A stretch of DNA of 64,000 bases, taken from assembly GCA_963732875.1 (NCBI GenBank), contig CAVTBD010000002.1, positions 248,001-312,000 on the forward strand. The letters are read 5' to 3'. The position numbers were made by a program, and so were the translations under genes. The stretch's first letter is position 1. Every line of letters begins with the position of its first letter. This DNA is from WHSO01 sp963732875. GTDB taxonomy: Bacteria; Pseudomonadota; Alphaproteobacteria; SMXQ01. This document shows positions 16,780 to 25,598 of the stretch, in pieces. The notes beneath the pieces are model-generated. The model saw only the letters and a program-made list of their open reading frames with translations, did no database searches and was not told where the DNA came from.

Positions 16780-17472
16780 ATGACCGGCGACGACGGCGAC
16801 AGGCCCGAAAAAGTCACTCTGATCGGGCGTATCAAGGACAAGCTGATCGCTTCGAAGGAAAAGACTGCGCGCGAGCGGCGCCTGCAGAGCGGTGTGCCGG
16901 TTCCGGACGACAACAGCCGCGAACGTCTGCCGCCGGGCCAACGCCTGGTCGAGAAATGGCCGGTGCTGGACCTCGGCGTGACGCCCAAGCTCGACCTCGC
17001 CCAGTGGCGGCTCACCGTGGACGGGCTGGTGGAAAATCCGGCGGCGTGGAGCTGGCAGGATTTCCTTGCGCTGCCGCAGAGCGAGATCACCTCGGACATC
17101 CACTGCGTCACCACGTGGTCGCTTTACGATTCGGTGTGGCAGGGAGTGGCGACCAGGGACCTGCTCGCGGCCGTGCGGCCGAAGCCCGAGGTCCGGTTCG
17201 TGCTGTTCCGCTCCTACGACGGCTACACCACCAACGTGCCGCTGGCGCGCTTCGCCGAGGCCGATGCCTTGCTCGCGCGCGCCCGTAACGGCGAGCCGAT
17301 CGGACCCGAGCACGGCGGGCCGGTGCGCGTCGTGATCCCGAGCCTCTATTTCTGGAAGTCGGCCAAATGGGTGCGGCGCATCACCTTCGCCGCGGACGAT
17401 GCCCCCGGCTACTGGGAAGTGCGCGGCTACCACAACGAGGCCGATCCGTGGAAGGAAGAGCGCTACGGCTGA
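16780..17472 (+). CDS. sulfite-oxidase-like molybdopterin oxidoreductase
   Basis: Molybdenum-cofactor enzyme of the sulfite oxidase/YedY fold, 230 residues, lacking the C-terminal dimerisation domain of true sulfite oxidases and with no signal peptide or heme domain. The Mo-binding cysteine is C109 in SDIHCVTTWS, and the substrate-face motif RSYDGYTTNVPL follows. PSLYFWKSAKWVRRITF and the C-terminal WEVRGYHNEADPWKEERYG are characteristic of this small cytoplasmic subfamily. It begins six bases after smpB and ends nine bases before a converging gene. The physiological substrate is unknown; methionine sulfoxide reduction, as in MsrP, is unlikely without a Tat signal. Confidence 0.88.
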   Translation: MTGDDGDRPEKVTLIGRIKDKLIASKEKTARERRLQSGVPVPDDNSRERLPPGQRLVEKWPVLDLGVTPKLDLAQWRLTVDGLVENPAAWSWQDFLALPQSEITSDIHCVTTWSLYDSVWQGVATRDLLAAVRPKPEVRFVLFRSYDGYTTNVPLARFAEADALLARARNGEPIGPEHGGPVRVVIPSLYFWKSAKWVRRITFAADDAPGYWEVRGYHNEADPWKEERYG

Positions 17473-17481
17473 GGTGGCGCC

Positions 17482-18123
17482 TCAGCCGGTCGTGCGCCGG
17501 GCAGCGCGGAACACGTCCTCGAACATGGCGCGCGTCAGGCGCCCGGTATTGGTGTTGAGCCGCGAGCAATGGTAGCTCGCGATCACGTGCATTCCGTCGG
17601 GGGCCTTGAAGTTCGCGCCGTGGCCGAAGGGCGCGTCCTTGGCCTTCATGCCGAGCGCCTTGAGGACCGACCCATGGGCGATAGTGCCGAGGGTCACGAT
17701 GCACCTGAGGCGCTTCATCGCCGTGATCTCGGCGGCGAGAAAGCCTGCGCAGGCGCGAATCTCGGTGCCGGTCGGCTTGTTCTGGGGCGGCACGCAGCGC
17801 ACCGCGTTGGTGATGCGGGCACCGTCCAGCCGCAGCCCGTCGTCGGCGCGTGCGCCGTAACGGCCCTCGGCGAAGCCGAACTTGAGCAGGGTGGGGTAGA
17901 GCAGCTCGCCGGCATAATCGCCGGTGAACGGGCGGCCGGTGGCGTTCGCCCCCTTGAGTCCCGGTGCCAGGCCGACGATCAGGAGGCGTGCATCGAGACC
18001 GCCGAACGCCGGCACCGGCGCATTGTGCCAGTCCGGGTGAGCGCGTGCGTTGGCATCGCGGAAGTCCTTGAGGCGGGAACAGGCCGCGCAGTCGCGCGCG
18101 GGCTCGTGGCTGCCGGCGGGCAC
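17482..18123 (-). CDS. family 5 (UDGb-type) uracil-DNA glycosylase
   Basis: Base-excision repair enzyme that removes uracil, and in this family often other deaminated purines, from DNA; 213 residues. The motif GLAPGLKGANATGRPFTGD (about residues 51-69) is typical of UDG family 5, which lacks the polar catalytic Asp/Asn of family 1. The second motif is ASYHCSRLNTNTGRLT near residue 185. Four cysteines in C12-x2-C15 and NAVRC ... RAC positions fit an iron-sulfur cluster. It converges on the oxidoreductase gene and is followed upstream on the same strand by the NYN-domain gene with an eight-base gap, so both may be cotranscribed. Confidence 0.88.
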   Translation of the reverse strand: MPAGSHEPARDCAACSRLKDFRDANARAHPDWHNAPVPAFGGLDARLLIVGLAPGLKGANATGRPFTGDYAGELLYPTLLKFGFAEGRYGARADDGLRLDGARITNAVRCVPPQNKPTGTEIRACAGFLAAEITAMKRLRCIVTLGTIAHGSVLKALGMKAKDAPFGHGANFKAPDGMHVIASYHCSRLNTNTGRLTRAMFEDVFRAARRTTG

Positions 18124-18130
18124 GGCCGTC

Positions 18131-18703
18131 TCAGGCCGCGTCTTCGTCGTCGTCGTGGCCGCCGTGGAAATGCTCGCGCGGGCGCGCGATCTCGGACTCG
18201 ATGTCCCTGAGCTCGATGAAGTCGTCGGCCTGGCGGCGCAACTCGTCGGCCACCATGGGCGGGGACGAGCGCATGGTCGAGACCACGGTGACGCGCACGC
18301 CCCTGCGCTGGACTGCTTCGACCAGGCGGCGGAAGTCGCCGTCGCCCGAGAACAGCACGATATGGTCGAGACGGTCGGCCATCTCCAGCATGTCGATGGC
18401 GAGCTCCATGTCCATATTGCCCTTGATGCGCCGGCGTCCGTCCGGGTCGGTGAATTCCTTGGCGGCCTTGGTGACCACGGCGTAGCCGTTGTAGTCGAGC
18501 CAGTCCACCAGCGGGCGGATCGGCGAATATTCCTGCTCGTCGATCATGGCGGTGTAGTAGAACGCCCGGATCAGCCGCCCCTTGTTGCCGAACAGGGCGA
18601 GCAGCTTCTTGTAGTCGACGTCGAAACCGAGGTTGCGCGCGGAGGAGTAGAGGTTGGCGCCGTCGATGAACAGCGCCATCCGTTCTTCTGGATAAAAAGG
18701 CAT
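18131..18703 (-). CDS. NYN-domain (LabA/DUF88-like) putative RNA nuclease
   Basis: PIN-like NYN domain protein of 190 residues. The acidic metal-binding set typical of this fold is visible: D14 in MALFIDGANLY, D/E in KGNMDMELAIDM, and SGDGDF followed by LVEAVQRRGVRVTVVS. The C-terminus is an acidic and His-rich tail (HFHGGHDDDEDAA). Members are thought to act as RNA endonucleases. The ATG ending at 18703 is preceded by an AT-rich leader; a longer frame has no support. It is divergent from folK across 127 bases. Proximity to rpoZ and rsh is common in alphaproteobacteria, but no specific RNA target is known. Confidence 0.85.
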   Translation of the reverse strand: MPFYPEERMALFIDGANLYSSARNLGFDVDYKKLLALFGNKGRLIRAFYYTAMIDEQEYSPIRPLVDWLDYNGYAVVTKAAKEFTDPDGRRRIKGNMDMELAIDMLEMADRLDHIVLFSGDGDFRRLVEAVQRRGVRVTVVSTMRSSPPMVADELRRQADDFIELRDIESEIARPREHFHGGHDDDEDAA

Positions 18704-18830
18704 AATCGAACCTGAATCGTTGTGATGTGCGAAAATTTGATGCTGACCGTGAGACACGGCCCTATAAACCACTGATTTATATGATAACCCTATACGATCC
18801 TCTGGAATATGACAAGCGGGGGCCGAGGCG

Positions 18831-19331
18831 ATGATCCTGATCGGCCTCGGCGCCAACCTCGACAGCCCGGTCTACGGCCCCCCGGAACGCACCCTGCCGG
18901 CTGCCCTTGACCGACTCGCGGCCTCGGGAATCCGCATCCTGCGCCGTTCTCGCCTGTACCGCACCGCGCCCGTGCCGGTATCCGACCAGCCCTGGTACGT
19001 CAATGCCGTGGCGGCGGTTGCGACCGGTCTTGCCCCGGAGCCCCTGCTCGGGGCCCTTTTGGCGCTGGAGCAGGATTTCGGCCGGGTCCGGACCGTTCCC
19101 AATGCGCCCCGGGTGCTGGACCTCGACCTGCTCGCCTATGACGAGGTCCGGACCCCGCCGGGGTCGGCCCCGGAACTGCCCCATCCGCGGCTCCACGAGC
19201 GCGCCTTCGTGCTGCTGCCCCTGGCGGAGGTCGCGCCCGAATGGCGCCATCCGGCCACCGGCAGGACGGTTTCGGCCCTGATCGCCGCCCTGCCGCCGGA
19301 TCAGCGGGCCCAGCCCATGGCGGTGTCCTGA
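18831..19331 (+). CDS. folK: 2-amino-4-hydroxy-6-hydroxymethyldihydropteridine diphosphokinase
   Basis: HPPK transfers pyrophosphate from ATP to 6-hydroxymethyl-7,8-dihydropterin in folate synthesis. 166 residues, standard size. Diagnostic parts are IGLGANLDSP at the N-terminus, SRLYRTAPV, QPWYVNAVAAV and GRVRTVPNAPRVLDLDLLAY, the last with the two magnesium-binding aspartates (DLDLL). HPRLHERAFVLLPLAEVAPEW closes the domain. It starts at the ATG at 18831, directly after a divergent promoter region, and precedes rpoZ by 108 bases. Confidence 0.96.
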   Translation: MILIGLGANLDSPVYGPPERTLPAALDRLAASGIRILRRSRLYRTAPVPVSDQPWYVNAVAAVATGLAPEPLLGALLALEQDFGRVRTVPNAPRVLDLDLLAYDEVRTPPGSAPELPHPRLHERAFVLLPLAEVAPEWRHPATGRTVSALIAALPPDQRAQPMAVS

Positions 19332-19377
19332 CGTCCCTGGAGGCCCCGGGGAAAGCCCCGGAAGACCCGGATGTTCC

Positions 19378-19406
19378 TTGCTTTTCCGCGGTTCCAACCC
19401 TATATA
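19378..19406 (+). promoter_or_regulatory. promoter of rpoZ
   Basis: TTGCTT (19378-19383) and TATATA (19401-19406) are spaced by 17 bases, followed by a GGAG ribosome site at 19430-19433 six bases before the rpoZ ATG at 19440. This is the clearest sigma-70-like promoter in the window. Confidence 0.65.
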
Positions 19407-19439
19407 CTGGCGGAAATTCCCCGCGATTCGGAGACCCGT

Positions 19440-19920
19440 ATGGCCCGCATTACCGTCGAGGACTGCGTCCTCAAGATTTCCCAACCAATTCGACCTCGTC
19501 CTGGTCGCCGCCCAGCGTGCCCGCGACGTGTCCGCCGGTTCCGTGCTGACGGTCGACCGCGACAACGACAAGAACCCGGTCGTATCGCTGCGCGAGATCG
19601 CCGACGAGACCATCGATATCGACGCGCTGCGCCAGGGCGTGATCCAGGGCCTGCAGCGCCACGTCGAGAAGGACGAGCCCGAGGACGAGGACCCGGACCT
19701 GCTGTCGCTCGGCCAGGGACTCGGTGCCCTGAAGCCCGAGGAAGCGTCGCAGCGTCGCAGCCTCATCGACGAAGAGATCGCGGACGAGGTTCTGACGGTG
19801 GGAGAGGACGCCATCGAGGAAGGGGCCGATATTGCGGACGACGCCGAGAGCACGGAAGCGGAATTGGCGGAAGCGGAATCGAACGACGCGGCGGACGACG
19901 CCGGCGAGCGGGAGGAATAA
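19440..19920 (+). CDS. rpoZ: RNA polymerase omega subunit, frameshifted in this sequence
   Basis: Omega subunit, which aids assembly of beta' and contributes to the ppGpp site. The first 13 residues (MARITVEDCVLKI) match the conserved start of RpoZ, then the frame breaks at 19477-19482 (ATTTCCC). Deleting one base gives the expected continuation PNQFDLVLVAAQRARDVSAG and DNDKNPVVSLREIADETID. The total length of 481 bases is 3n+1, consistent with one extra base in the TTT or CCC run. Corrected product is 159 residues, longer than usual because of an acidic C-terminal tail of about 55 residues rich in Asp, Glu and Ala. A strong promoter and ribosome site precede it and rsh follows, as is standard. 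A sequence error is more likely than true loss. Confidence 0.9.
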
Positions 19921-20016
19921 GCCCGGCCGGGCCGTCGCGGCCCGGCGCCGGAACCGCCGCGTGGCGCGAACAGACCGGTCTGGCCGGTCGTGCGGTGGTT
20001 GCAACTGGGGCTTGGA

Positions 20017-22173
20017 ATGATTCGTCAGTTCGAACTTGTCGAGATGGTCCGGGCCTATGACCCGGACGTTGACGAAGACCTGATCAATCGGGCCTACGTG
20101 TTTGCCATGAAGGCGCACGGCAGCCAGAAGCGCGCCTCGGGCGATCCCTACTTTTCCCATCCCGTGGAGGTCGCGGGCATCCTCGCCGGGATGCGCCTCG
20201 ACCAGTACACCATCGCCACGGCCCTCCTGCACGATACCGTCGAGGACACCCTCGCCACCGTCGAGGAGATCGAGGCCCTGTTCGGCAAGGAGGTGGCGCG
20301 TCTCGTCGATGGCGTCACCAAGCTGTCGCGCATCGAGCTCCAGTCGGACCATACCCGGGAGGCGGAGAACTTCCGCAAGTTCCTGCTGGCGATGTCGGAA
20401 GACATCCGCGTGCTGCTGGTGAAGCTTGCCGACCGGCTTCACAACATGCGCACCTTGCGTTTCATTCACGATCCGGCGAAGCGTCGCCGCATCGCCAGTG
20501 AGACCATGGAGATATACGCGCCGCTTGCCGAACGCATCGGCCTGCGCGACTTCAAGGACGAACTCGAGGATCTGGCCTTCGCCGAGGTCAATCCCGAAGC
20601 CCGCAACTCGGTGCTGGCGCGCCTCGAATTCCTGCGCGAGCAGGGCGGTGATCTCGACGACAAGATCATCGCGGAACTGAAGAAGACGCTCGAGGCCGGC
20701 GGGGTCGTGGCCGAGGTCACGGGCCGCGAGAAGAGGCCGTTCTCGATCTGGTCGAAGATGCAGCGCAAGCGCGTCGCCTTCGAGCAGCTCGCCGATATCA
20801 TGGCGTTCCGGGTGGTGGTCGATACCAAGACCCAATGCTATCAGGCGCTCGGTGTGCTGCACGGCACCTACCCGGTGGTGCCCGGCAGGTTCAAGGACTA
20901 TATCTCGACGCCCAAGCGCAACGGCTATTCGTCGCTCCACACCTGCGTCATCGGCCCCAACAAGAACCGCATCGAGTTGCAGATCCGCACCCGCGAGATG
21001 CACGAGGTCGCCGAGCGCGGCGTCGCCGCCCATTGGGCCTACAAGCAGGGCGAGAGCGCCACCCGCGAGGGCCGTAAATACGGCTGGTTGCGCGAGCTTC
21101 TCCAGATCCTCGACCAGGCCGCGGGCCCTGAGGAATTCCTGGAACATACCAAGCTCGAGATGTTCCAGGACCAGGTGTTCTGCTTCACGCCCCGTGGCGA
21201 CCTGATCAGCCTGCCGCGCGGCGCCACGCCGGTGGACTTCGCCTATGCGGTGCATTCGGGCATCGGCGATACCTGCGTCGGCGCCAAGATCAACGGGCGC
21301 ATCATGCCGCTCAAGACCCAGCTCGAGAACGGCGACCAGGTCGAGATCATCACGTCCAAGGCGCAGAGCCCGTCGCCGACCTGGGAAGGCTTCGTGGTCA
21401 CCGGCAAGGCGCGCGCCGCTATCCGCAGGTTCGTGCGCTCGCGCCAGATGCAGGAATACGTCTATCTCGGCCGCGCCATCCTGCAGAAGGCGTTCGAGGA
21501 AGTCGGCTACCAGTATTCCGACAAGGCGCTCAAGGGCGTGCTCCGGATTTTCCGCCACGAAAGCACCGACGATCTGCTGGCGGCGGTCGGCTCCAGCGCG
21601 GTCACCGCGCGCGAGGTGCTGCTCGCCGTGTTCCCCGGCCTCAAGGAGGAACTCGACGCCGGCGTGATCGGTGCCAAGGTCGTGCCGCTCGCCGCCGCCC
21701 GCAGGGAGCGCGGCAAGGACAAAGGCCATGCCGTGCCGATCAAGGGGCTGACGCCCGGCATGGCGCTGCACTATGCCAACTGCTGCCATCCGCTGCCGGG
21801 CGACCGCATCGTCGGCATCCTGACCCCCGGCAAGGGCGTCACGATCCACACCATCGACTGCGAAACGCTCGAAAGCTTCTCGGAAATGCCCGAGCGCTGG
21901 CTCGACGTGGCCTGGGACGTGGAGCATGTCGAGGAGCGGGTGGGGCGCATCAACGTCACCGTGATCAATGAGCCGGGCGCCCTTTCGGCACTGGCCTCGG
22001 TGATCGCGAAGAACCTCGGCAACATCCTCAATCTCAAGATTACCCATCGGGCGACCGATTTCTTCGAAATGGCGATCGATGTCGAGGTCAAGAACGTCAA
22101 GCACCTGAGCAATATCATCGCCGCACTCCGCGCGACGCCGGCCATCAATTCGGTGGAACGGGCGCGGGGATAA
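20017..22173 (+). CDS. rsh: bifunctional (p)ppGpp synthetase/hydrolase (Rsh)
   Basis: RelA/SpoT homologue of 718 residues controlling the stringent response. The N-terminal HD hydrolase keeps its metal site (H48 in FSHP, H72-D73 in LLHDTVED, and D-R-L-H-N-M further on). The synthetase domain has FKDYISTPKRNGYSSLHT and the catalytic ELQIRTREMHE. TGS (DQVFCFTPRGDLISLPRGATPVDFAY), helical and zinc-finger (HYANCCHPLPGD) and ACT (INVTVINEPGALSALASVI) domains follow. Both activities therefore look intact, as in the single Rsh of alphaproteobacteria. I use the ATG at 20017; an upstream ATG at 19990 is possible. It follows rpoZ and heads the run DUF2062-pdxJ-acpS-lepB-rnc-era. Confidence 0.97.
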   Translation: MIRQFELVEMVRAYDPDVDEDLINRAYVFAMKAHGSQKRASGDPYFSHPVEVAGILAGMRLDQYTIATALLHDTVEDTLATVEEIEALFGKEVARLVDGVTKLSRIELQSDHTREAENFRKFLLAMSEDIRVLLVKLADRLHNMRTLRFIHDPAKRRRIASETMEIYAPLAERIGLRDFKDELEDLAFAEVNPEARNSVLARLEFLREQGGDLDDKIIAELKKTLEAGGVVAEVTGREKRPFSIWSKMQRKRVAFEQLADIMAFRVVVDTKTQCYQALGVLHGTYPVVPGRFKDYISTPKRNGYSSLHTCVIGPNKNRIELQIRTREMHEVAERGVAAHWAYKQGESATREGRKYGWLRELLQILDQAAGPEEFLEHTKLEMFQDQVFCFTPRGDLISLPRGATPVDFAYAVHSGIGDTCVGAKINGRIMPLKTQLENGDQVEIITSKAQSPSPTWEGFVVTGKARAAIRRFVRSRQMQEYVYLGRAILQKAFEEVGYQYSDKALKGVLRIFRHESTDDLLAAVGSSAVTAREVLLAVFPGLKEELDAGVIGAKVVPLAAARRERGKDKGHAVPIKGLTPGMALHYANCCHPLPGDRIVGILTPGKGVTIHTIDCETLESFSEMPERWLDVAWDVEHVEERVGRINVTVINEPGALSALASVIAKNLGNILNLKITHRATDFFEMAIDVEVKNVKHLSNIIAALRATPAINSVERARG

Positions 22174-22198
22174 TCTCGGAAGAAGGATACCCCGAGCC

Positions 22199-22771
22199 GT
22201 GCTGTTCGACCGGCGCGTCAAGCCATCACTGACCCAGCGGGCACGCAATCTCGTGTGGCCGCGCGCCGGCTTTCGCCGGGCCGGTCGCTACATCGCCCAC
22301 CGCGTGCGCCGCATTCCGGGAACGCCCTATGCCATCGCGGCTGGCTTCGCCTGTGGCGCCGCCGTCTCCATGACGCCGTTCCCGGGATTCCACTTCATCC
22401 TTTCGGGGGTGCTGGCGTGGGTGCTGCGGGGCTCGATCATCGCGTCGGCCATCGGCACCGTGGTCGGCAATCCTTGGACCTTCCCGTTCATCTGGCTGTG
22501 GATCTTCGAGCTCGGCAACTGGATGCTCGGCACCAACAACGTGCTTACCAGCGGCGACATCACCATGAGCTTCCTGTGGCACCATCCGTGGGAAGTGCTC
22601 CTGCCGATGCTGGTGGGCTCGGTGCCGACGGCCCTGGTCACATGGTTCGCGTTCTTCTGGCCGATCCGGCGCATGGTCGCGGGCTACCAGACACATCGCC
22701 GGCATCGCCTGGCCCAGGCGGCGAGCGCCTACCGCGCGCGCAACGTGGCGCGGCCGGAGGCGGCGGAATGA
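22199..22771 (+). CDS. DUF2062-family membrane protein
   Basis: Inner-membrane protein of 190 residues with three or four hydrophobic segments and the DUF2062 hallmark GTPYAIAAGFACGAAVSMTPFPGFHF (in part), then TVVGNPWTFPFIWLWIFELG. The function of this family is not established. The start is GTG at 22199 after GAAGGATAC. The basic C-terminus contains many Arg and His. Its stop overlaps the pdxJ start (ATGA), so the two are translationally coupled. In related genomes this position after rsh is often taken by pyrE or this family. Confidence 0.85.
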   Translation: MLFDRRVKPSLTQRARNLVWPRAGFRRAGRYIAHRVRRIPGTPYAIAAGFACGAAVSMTPFPGFHFILSGVLAWVLRGSIIASAIGTVVGNPWTFPFIWLWIFELGNWMLGTNNVLTSGDITMSFLWHHPWEVLLPMLVGSVPTALVTWFAFFWPIRRMVAGYQTHRRHRLAQAASAYRARNVARPEAAE

Positions 22772-23541
22772 CTTCGGTTATGCCTACCGCCGGCCACCTC
22801 AGGCTCGGCGTCAATATCGATCACGTCGCCACGATCCGTAACGCCCGCGGCGGCGACCATCCCGACCCCGTGCGCGCCGCGCGCATCGCCGCGCAGGCCG
22901 GTGCCGATGGCATCACCGCCCATCTGCGCGAGGACCGGCGCCACATTTCCGACCGCGACATCCGTGCCCTTGTGCGCGAGATCGAGCTGCCGCTCAATCT
23001 CGAGATGGCGGCGACCGAGGAGATGCTGGCGATCGCGTTGGACCATGGGCCCCATGCCGCCTGCGTCGTCCCGGAAAAACGCCAGGAGCTGACCACCGAA
23101 GGCGGGCTCGACGTGGTCGCGGGACGGGCTCATCTCGCGCCGTTTGTGGCGCAGCTTCGCGCGCGCGGCATCCGCGTGTCGCTGTTCATCGATCCCGATT
23201 CCGCCCAGATCGAGGCCGCCGCCGCTCTCGGTGCGCCGGTGGTGGAGCTGCACACCGGGGCCTATTGCGAGGCGATCGGGGACGACCGGCTGGTGGCGCT
23301 GGAACGGATACGCGCCGGAGCGCGCCTTGCGGTGTCGCTGGGCCTCGAATGTCACGCCGGGCACGGGCTCACCTTCGATACGGTCGGCGACATCGCCGCG
23401 ATTGCCGAGATCGCCGAGCTCAACATCGGCCATTTTCTGGTGGGTGAGGCGATCTTCTCGGGCCTCGATTCAGCCATCAAGCGCATGCGCGCGCTGATGG
23501 ACAAGGCCCGGGCCGATGCCGCCGGGCGGCGTTCCGCCTGA
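22768..23541 (+). CDS. pdxJ: pyridoxine 5'-phosphate synthase
   Basis: Condenses 3-amino-2-oxopropyl phosphate and 1-deoxyxylulose 5-phosphate to pyridoxine 5'-phosphate, the last ring-forming step of the DXP-dependent vitamin B6 route. 257 residues, TIM barrel. Diagnostic parts are LGVNIDHVATIRNARGG at the N-terminus, HLREDRRHI, PLNLEMAAT, CVVPEKRQELTTEGGLD, and ELNIGHFLVGEAIFSGL for the phosphate site. The ATG overlaps the previous gene, and acpS follows six bases after the stop. Confidence 0.97.
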   Translation: MTSVMPTAGHLRLGVNIDHVATIRNARGGDHPDPVRAARIAAQAGADGITAHLREDRRHISDRDIRALVREIELPLNLEMAATEEMLAIALDHGPHAACVVPEKRQELTTEGGLDVVAGRAHLAPFVAQLRARGIRVSLFIDPDSAQIEAAAALGAPVVELHTGAYCEAIGDDRLVALERIRAGARLAVSLGLECHAGHGLTFDTVGDIAAIAEIAELNIGHFLVGEAIFSGLDSAIKRMRALMDKARADAAGRRSA

Positions 23542-23547
23542 GGTCCC

Positions 23548-23973
23548 ATGATCATCGGCCTTGGCAGCGACCTGATCGATACCCGCCGCATCGCGCATAC
23601 CCTGGAGCGATTCGGCGAGCGCTTTCTCGCCCGTGTCTTCACCAAGGAGGAACGCCGCAAGTCGGACCGGCGCCGCAACCGGGTCGAGAGCTATGCCAAG
23701 CGCTATGCCGCCAAGGAAGCTTGTTCCAAGGCGCTGGGCACCGGTTTCCGCAAGGGCGTGTTCTGGCGCGACATGGGCGTGGTCAATCTGCCGGGAGGCA
23801 AGCCGAGCATGGCGCTGACCGGTGGCGCGGCGCGACGACTCGCCGAGATCACGCCGGCCGGCTGCGAGGCGCGCATCGACGTCTCCCTGAGCGACGAGCC
23901 TCCCATCGCCCAGGCCATCGTCATCATCACGGCGGTTCCGCTGACGAACAACTCGTCGCCGGGCGGCCCATGA
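23548..23973 (+). CDS. acpS: holo-[acyl-carrier-protein] synthase
   Basis: Transfers 4'-phosphopantetheine from CoA to acyl carrier protein. 141 residues, typical AcpS length. The magnesium-binding Asp is in IIGLGSDLIDTRRI, and the RYAAKEACSKALGTG motif provides the second acidic ligand and the CoA contacts. FTKEER matches the usual F-T-x-x-E element. It lies between pdxJ and lepB, the standard alphaproteobacterial order, with a gap of 89 bases before lepB. Confidence 0.96.
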   Translation: MIIGLGSDLIDTRRIAHTLERFGERFLARVFTKEERRKSDRRRNRVESYAKRYAAKEACSKALGTGFRKGVFWRDMGVVNLPGGKPSMALTGGAARRLAEITPAGCEARIDVSLSDEPPIAQAIVIITAVPLTNNSSPGGP

Positions 23974-24062
23974 GCCTTGACAGGGGCGGCCGTGCGTGCA
24001 TCCTTACCCCGCGCTTGGGCGCCAGAGAAAAAGTTATTTCAATTAGTTAGGCGGATCATTTC

Positions 24063-24830
24063 ATGGATGGTGCGAACACCAAAGCGGGGCCAAAGAGCAA
24101 ACGCAGCGGCAGCCTCGGCGAAACCGTCAAGACCATCATCTATGCCGGCCTGATCGCCGTCGGCGTGCGTACTTTCGCCTACGAGCCGTTCAACATCCCC
24201 TCGAAATCGATGGTGCCGACGCTGCTGGTCGGCGACTACCTGTTCGTCTCGAAGTTCTCCTACGGCTATTCGCGCTATTCGCTGCCGTTTGGTCTGCCGC
24301 TGATCGGCGGGCGCATTTTCTTCCATCCGCCGGTGCGGGGCGACGTGGTGGTGTTCAAGCTACCGACCGACAACACCACCGACTACATCAAGCGCGTGAT
24401 CGGACTGCCCGGTGACCGCATCCAGATGGTGAACGGCAGGCTGGTGATCAACGGCAAGGAATTGCCGCGCCGCCGCGTCGGGGAATACGTCGATACTGAC
24501 GAATACGGCAACGCCACCACTTACACGAAATACATGGAAACGCTGCCCAACGGGCGCGAGCACGTGATCATCGAGAAATCCGACAACGGCATGCTCGACA
24601 ACACGCCGGTCTATACGGTGCCGCCGAACCATTACTTCTGCATGGGGGACAACCGCGACAACTCGCTCAATTCGCGTGTGCTCAACATGGTTGGCTATGT
24701 GCCCGAGAAGAACCTGGTCGGCCGCGCCGAAGTTCTGTTCTTCTCGTCCAACGGCACCGCGCACCTGTGGGAAGTCTGGAAATGGCCGACCGCCGTCCGC
24801 TTCTCGCGCCTGTTCACGGGGATTCACTGA
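24063..24830 (+). CDS. lepB: signal peptidase I
   Basis: Membrane-bound serine peptidase that cleaves Sec and Tat signal peptides on the periplasmic side; 255 residues. One transmembrane segment (about 21-38) is followed by the catalytic Ser49 in IPSKSMVPTL and the general-base Lys110 in YIKRVIGLPGDRI. Boxes GDVVVFKLP, FCMGDNRDNSLNSR and VPEKNLVGRAEVLFFS complete the SPase I set. rnc starts four bases after the stop, so expression is probably shared. Confidence 0.97.
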   Translation: MDGANTKAGPKSKRSGSLGETVKTIIYAGLIAVGVRTFAYEPFNIPSKSMVPTLLVGDYLFVSKFSYGYSRYSLPFGLPLIGGRIFFHPPVRGDVVVFKLPTDNTTDYIKRVIGLPGDRIQMVNGRLVINGKELPRRRVGEYVDTDEYGNATTYTKYMETLPNGREHVIIEKSDNGMLDNTPVYTVPPNHYFCMGDNRDNSLNSRVLNMVGYVPEKNLVGRAEVLFFSSNGTAHLWEVWKWPTAVRFSRLFTGIH

Positions 24831-24833
24831 CGC

Positions 24834-25598
24834 GTGGCGCGCCGCGCGGATAGCAAAGCCAAAGCCAGGACGCGCCCGACTGCGCCCGGGACGGCATCGG
24901 ACCGGGACTGGACCGCGCTCGTGCAGGCTATTGGCCACGACTTCGCCGATCCCGGCCTGCTTGCCGAGGCCATGACCCATCGCAGCGCTGCCCGTGCCGA
25001 TGCGTTCCGGTTCGGCAATGAGCGACTGGAGTTTCTTGGCGACCGGGTGCTCGGGCTGGTGGTGGCGGAGCTGTTGCTCGCGGAGTTCCCCGACGACGCC
25101 GAAGGCGCGCTGGCACGCCGCTTCACCGGCCTGGTCAGGCGCGAGGCGCTGGAGAAGGTGGCCACCGGTCTTGATCTCGGGCAGTTCATCGTTGTCGCCG
25201 AGAGCGAGGAGCGCGCCGGTGCACGGCACAATCGCAGCATCCTGGCCGATACCTGTGAAGCCCTGATCGGCGGGCTCTACCTCGACGGCGGTCTCGAGGT
25301 TGCCCGGCGCTTCATCCTGGCCCGTTGGCGGCCGTTGCTCGCGGCCCACGGACGGGCCCGGCGCGACGCCAAGACCCAGCTCCAGGAATGGGCCCAGGGC
25401 CGCGGCCTTAGCCTGCCCCAATACCGTGAGGTCGGGCGCGAGGGGCCGGCCCACGCGCCGTCGTTCACGGTCGAGGCGCGCGTCGGCGGATTTGCGCCGA
25501 CGCTGGGCACGGCCGGTTCCAAGCGCGCGGCGGAGCAGGTGGCGGCGGCGGCGTTGCTCGACGTGATCGCTACGGAAGAGGAGGCGGTCGGTGAGTGA
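24834..25598 (+). CDS. rnc: ribonuclease III
   Basis: Double-strand-specific endoribonuclease for rRNA and mRNA processing, 254 residues. The signature NERLEFLGDRVLG (62-74) carries the acidic catalytic cluster, with the second site in DTCEALIGGLYLDGG. A C-terminal double-stranded RNA-binding domain starts near residue 178 (DAKTQLQEWAQGRG ... TAGSKRAAEQVAA). The start is a GTG at 24834, giving a basic N-terminal extension of about 24 residues; a later start is possible. It overlaps era by eight bases. Confidence 0.96.
   Translation: MARRADSKAKARTRPTAPGTASDRDWTALVQAIGHDFADPGLLAEAMTHRSAARADAFRFGNERLEFLGDRVLGLVVAELLLAEFPDDAEGALARRFTGLVRREALEKVATGLDLGQFIVVAESEERAGARHNRSILADTCEALIGGLYLDGGLEVARRFILARWRPLLAAHGRARRDAKTQLQEWAQGRGLSLPQYREVGREGPAHAPSFTVEARVGGFAPTLGTAGSKRAAEQVAAAALLDVIATEEEAVGE

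Noticed and set aside
19440..19500. Programmed ribosomal frameshift in rpoZ.
   Set aside because: No slippery heptamer or downstream structure is evident, omega genes are not known to use recoding, and three other genes show the same one-base defect.
19471..22248. A 925-codon minus-strand frame opposite rsh and rpoZ.
   Set aside because: It is a mirror frame of the highly conserved rsh gene, with no domain content; long antisense frames are common at this GC content.
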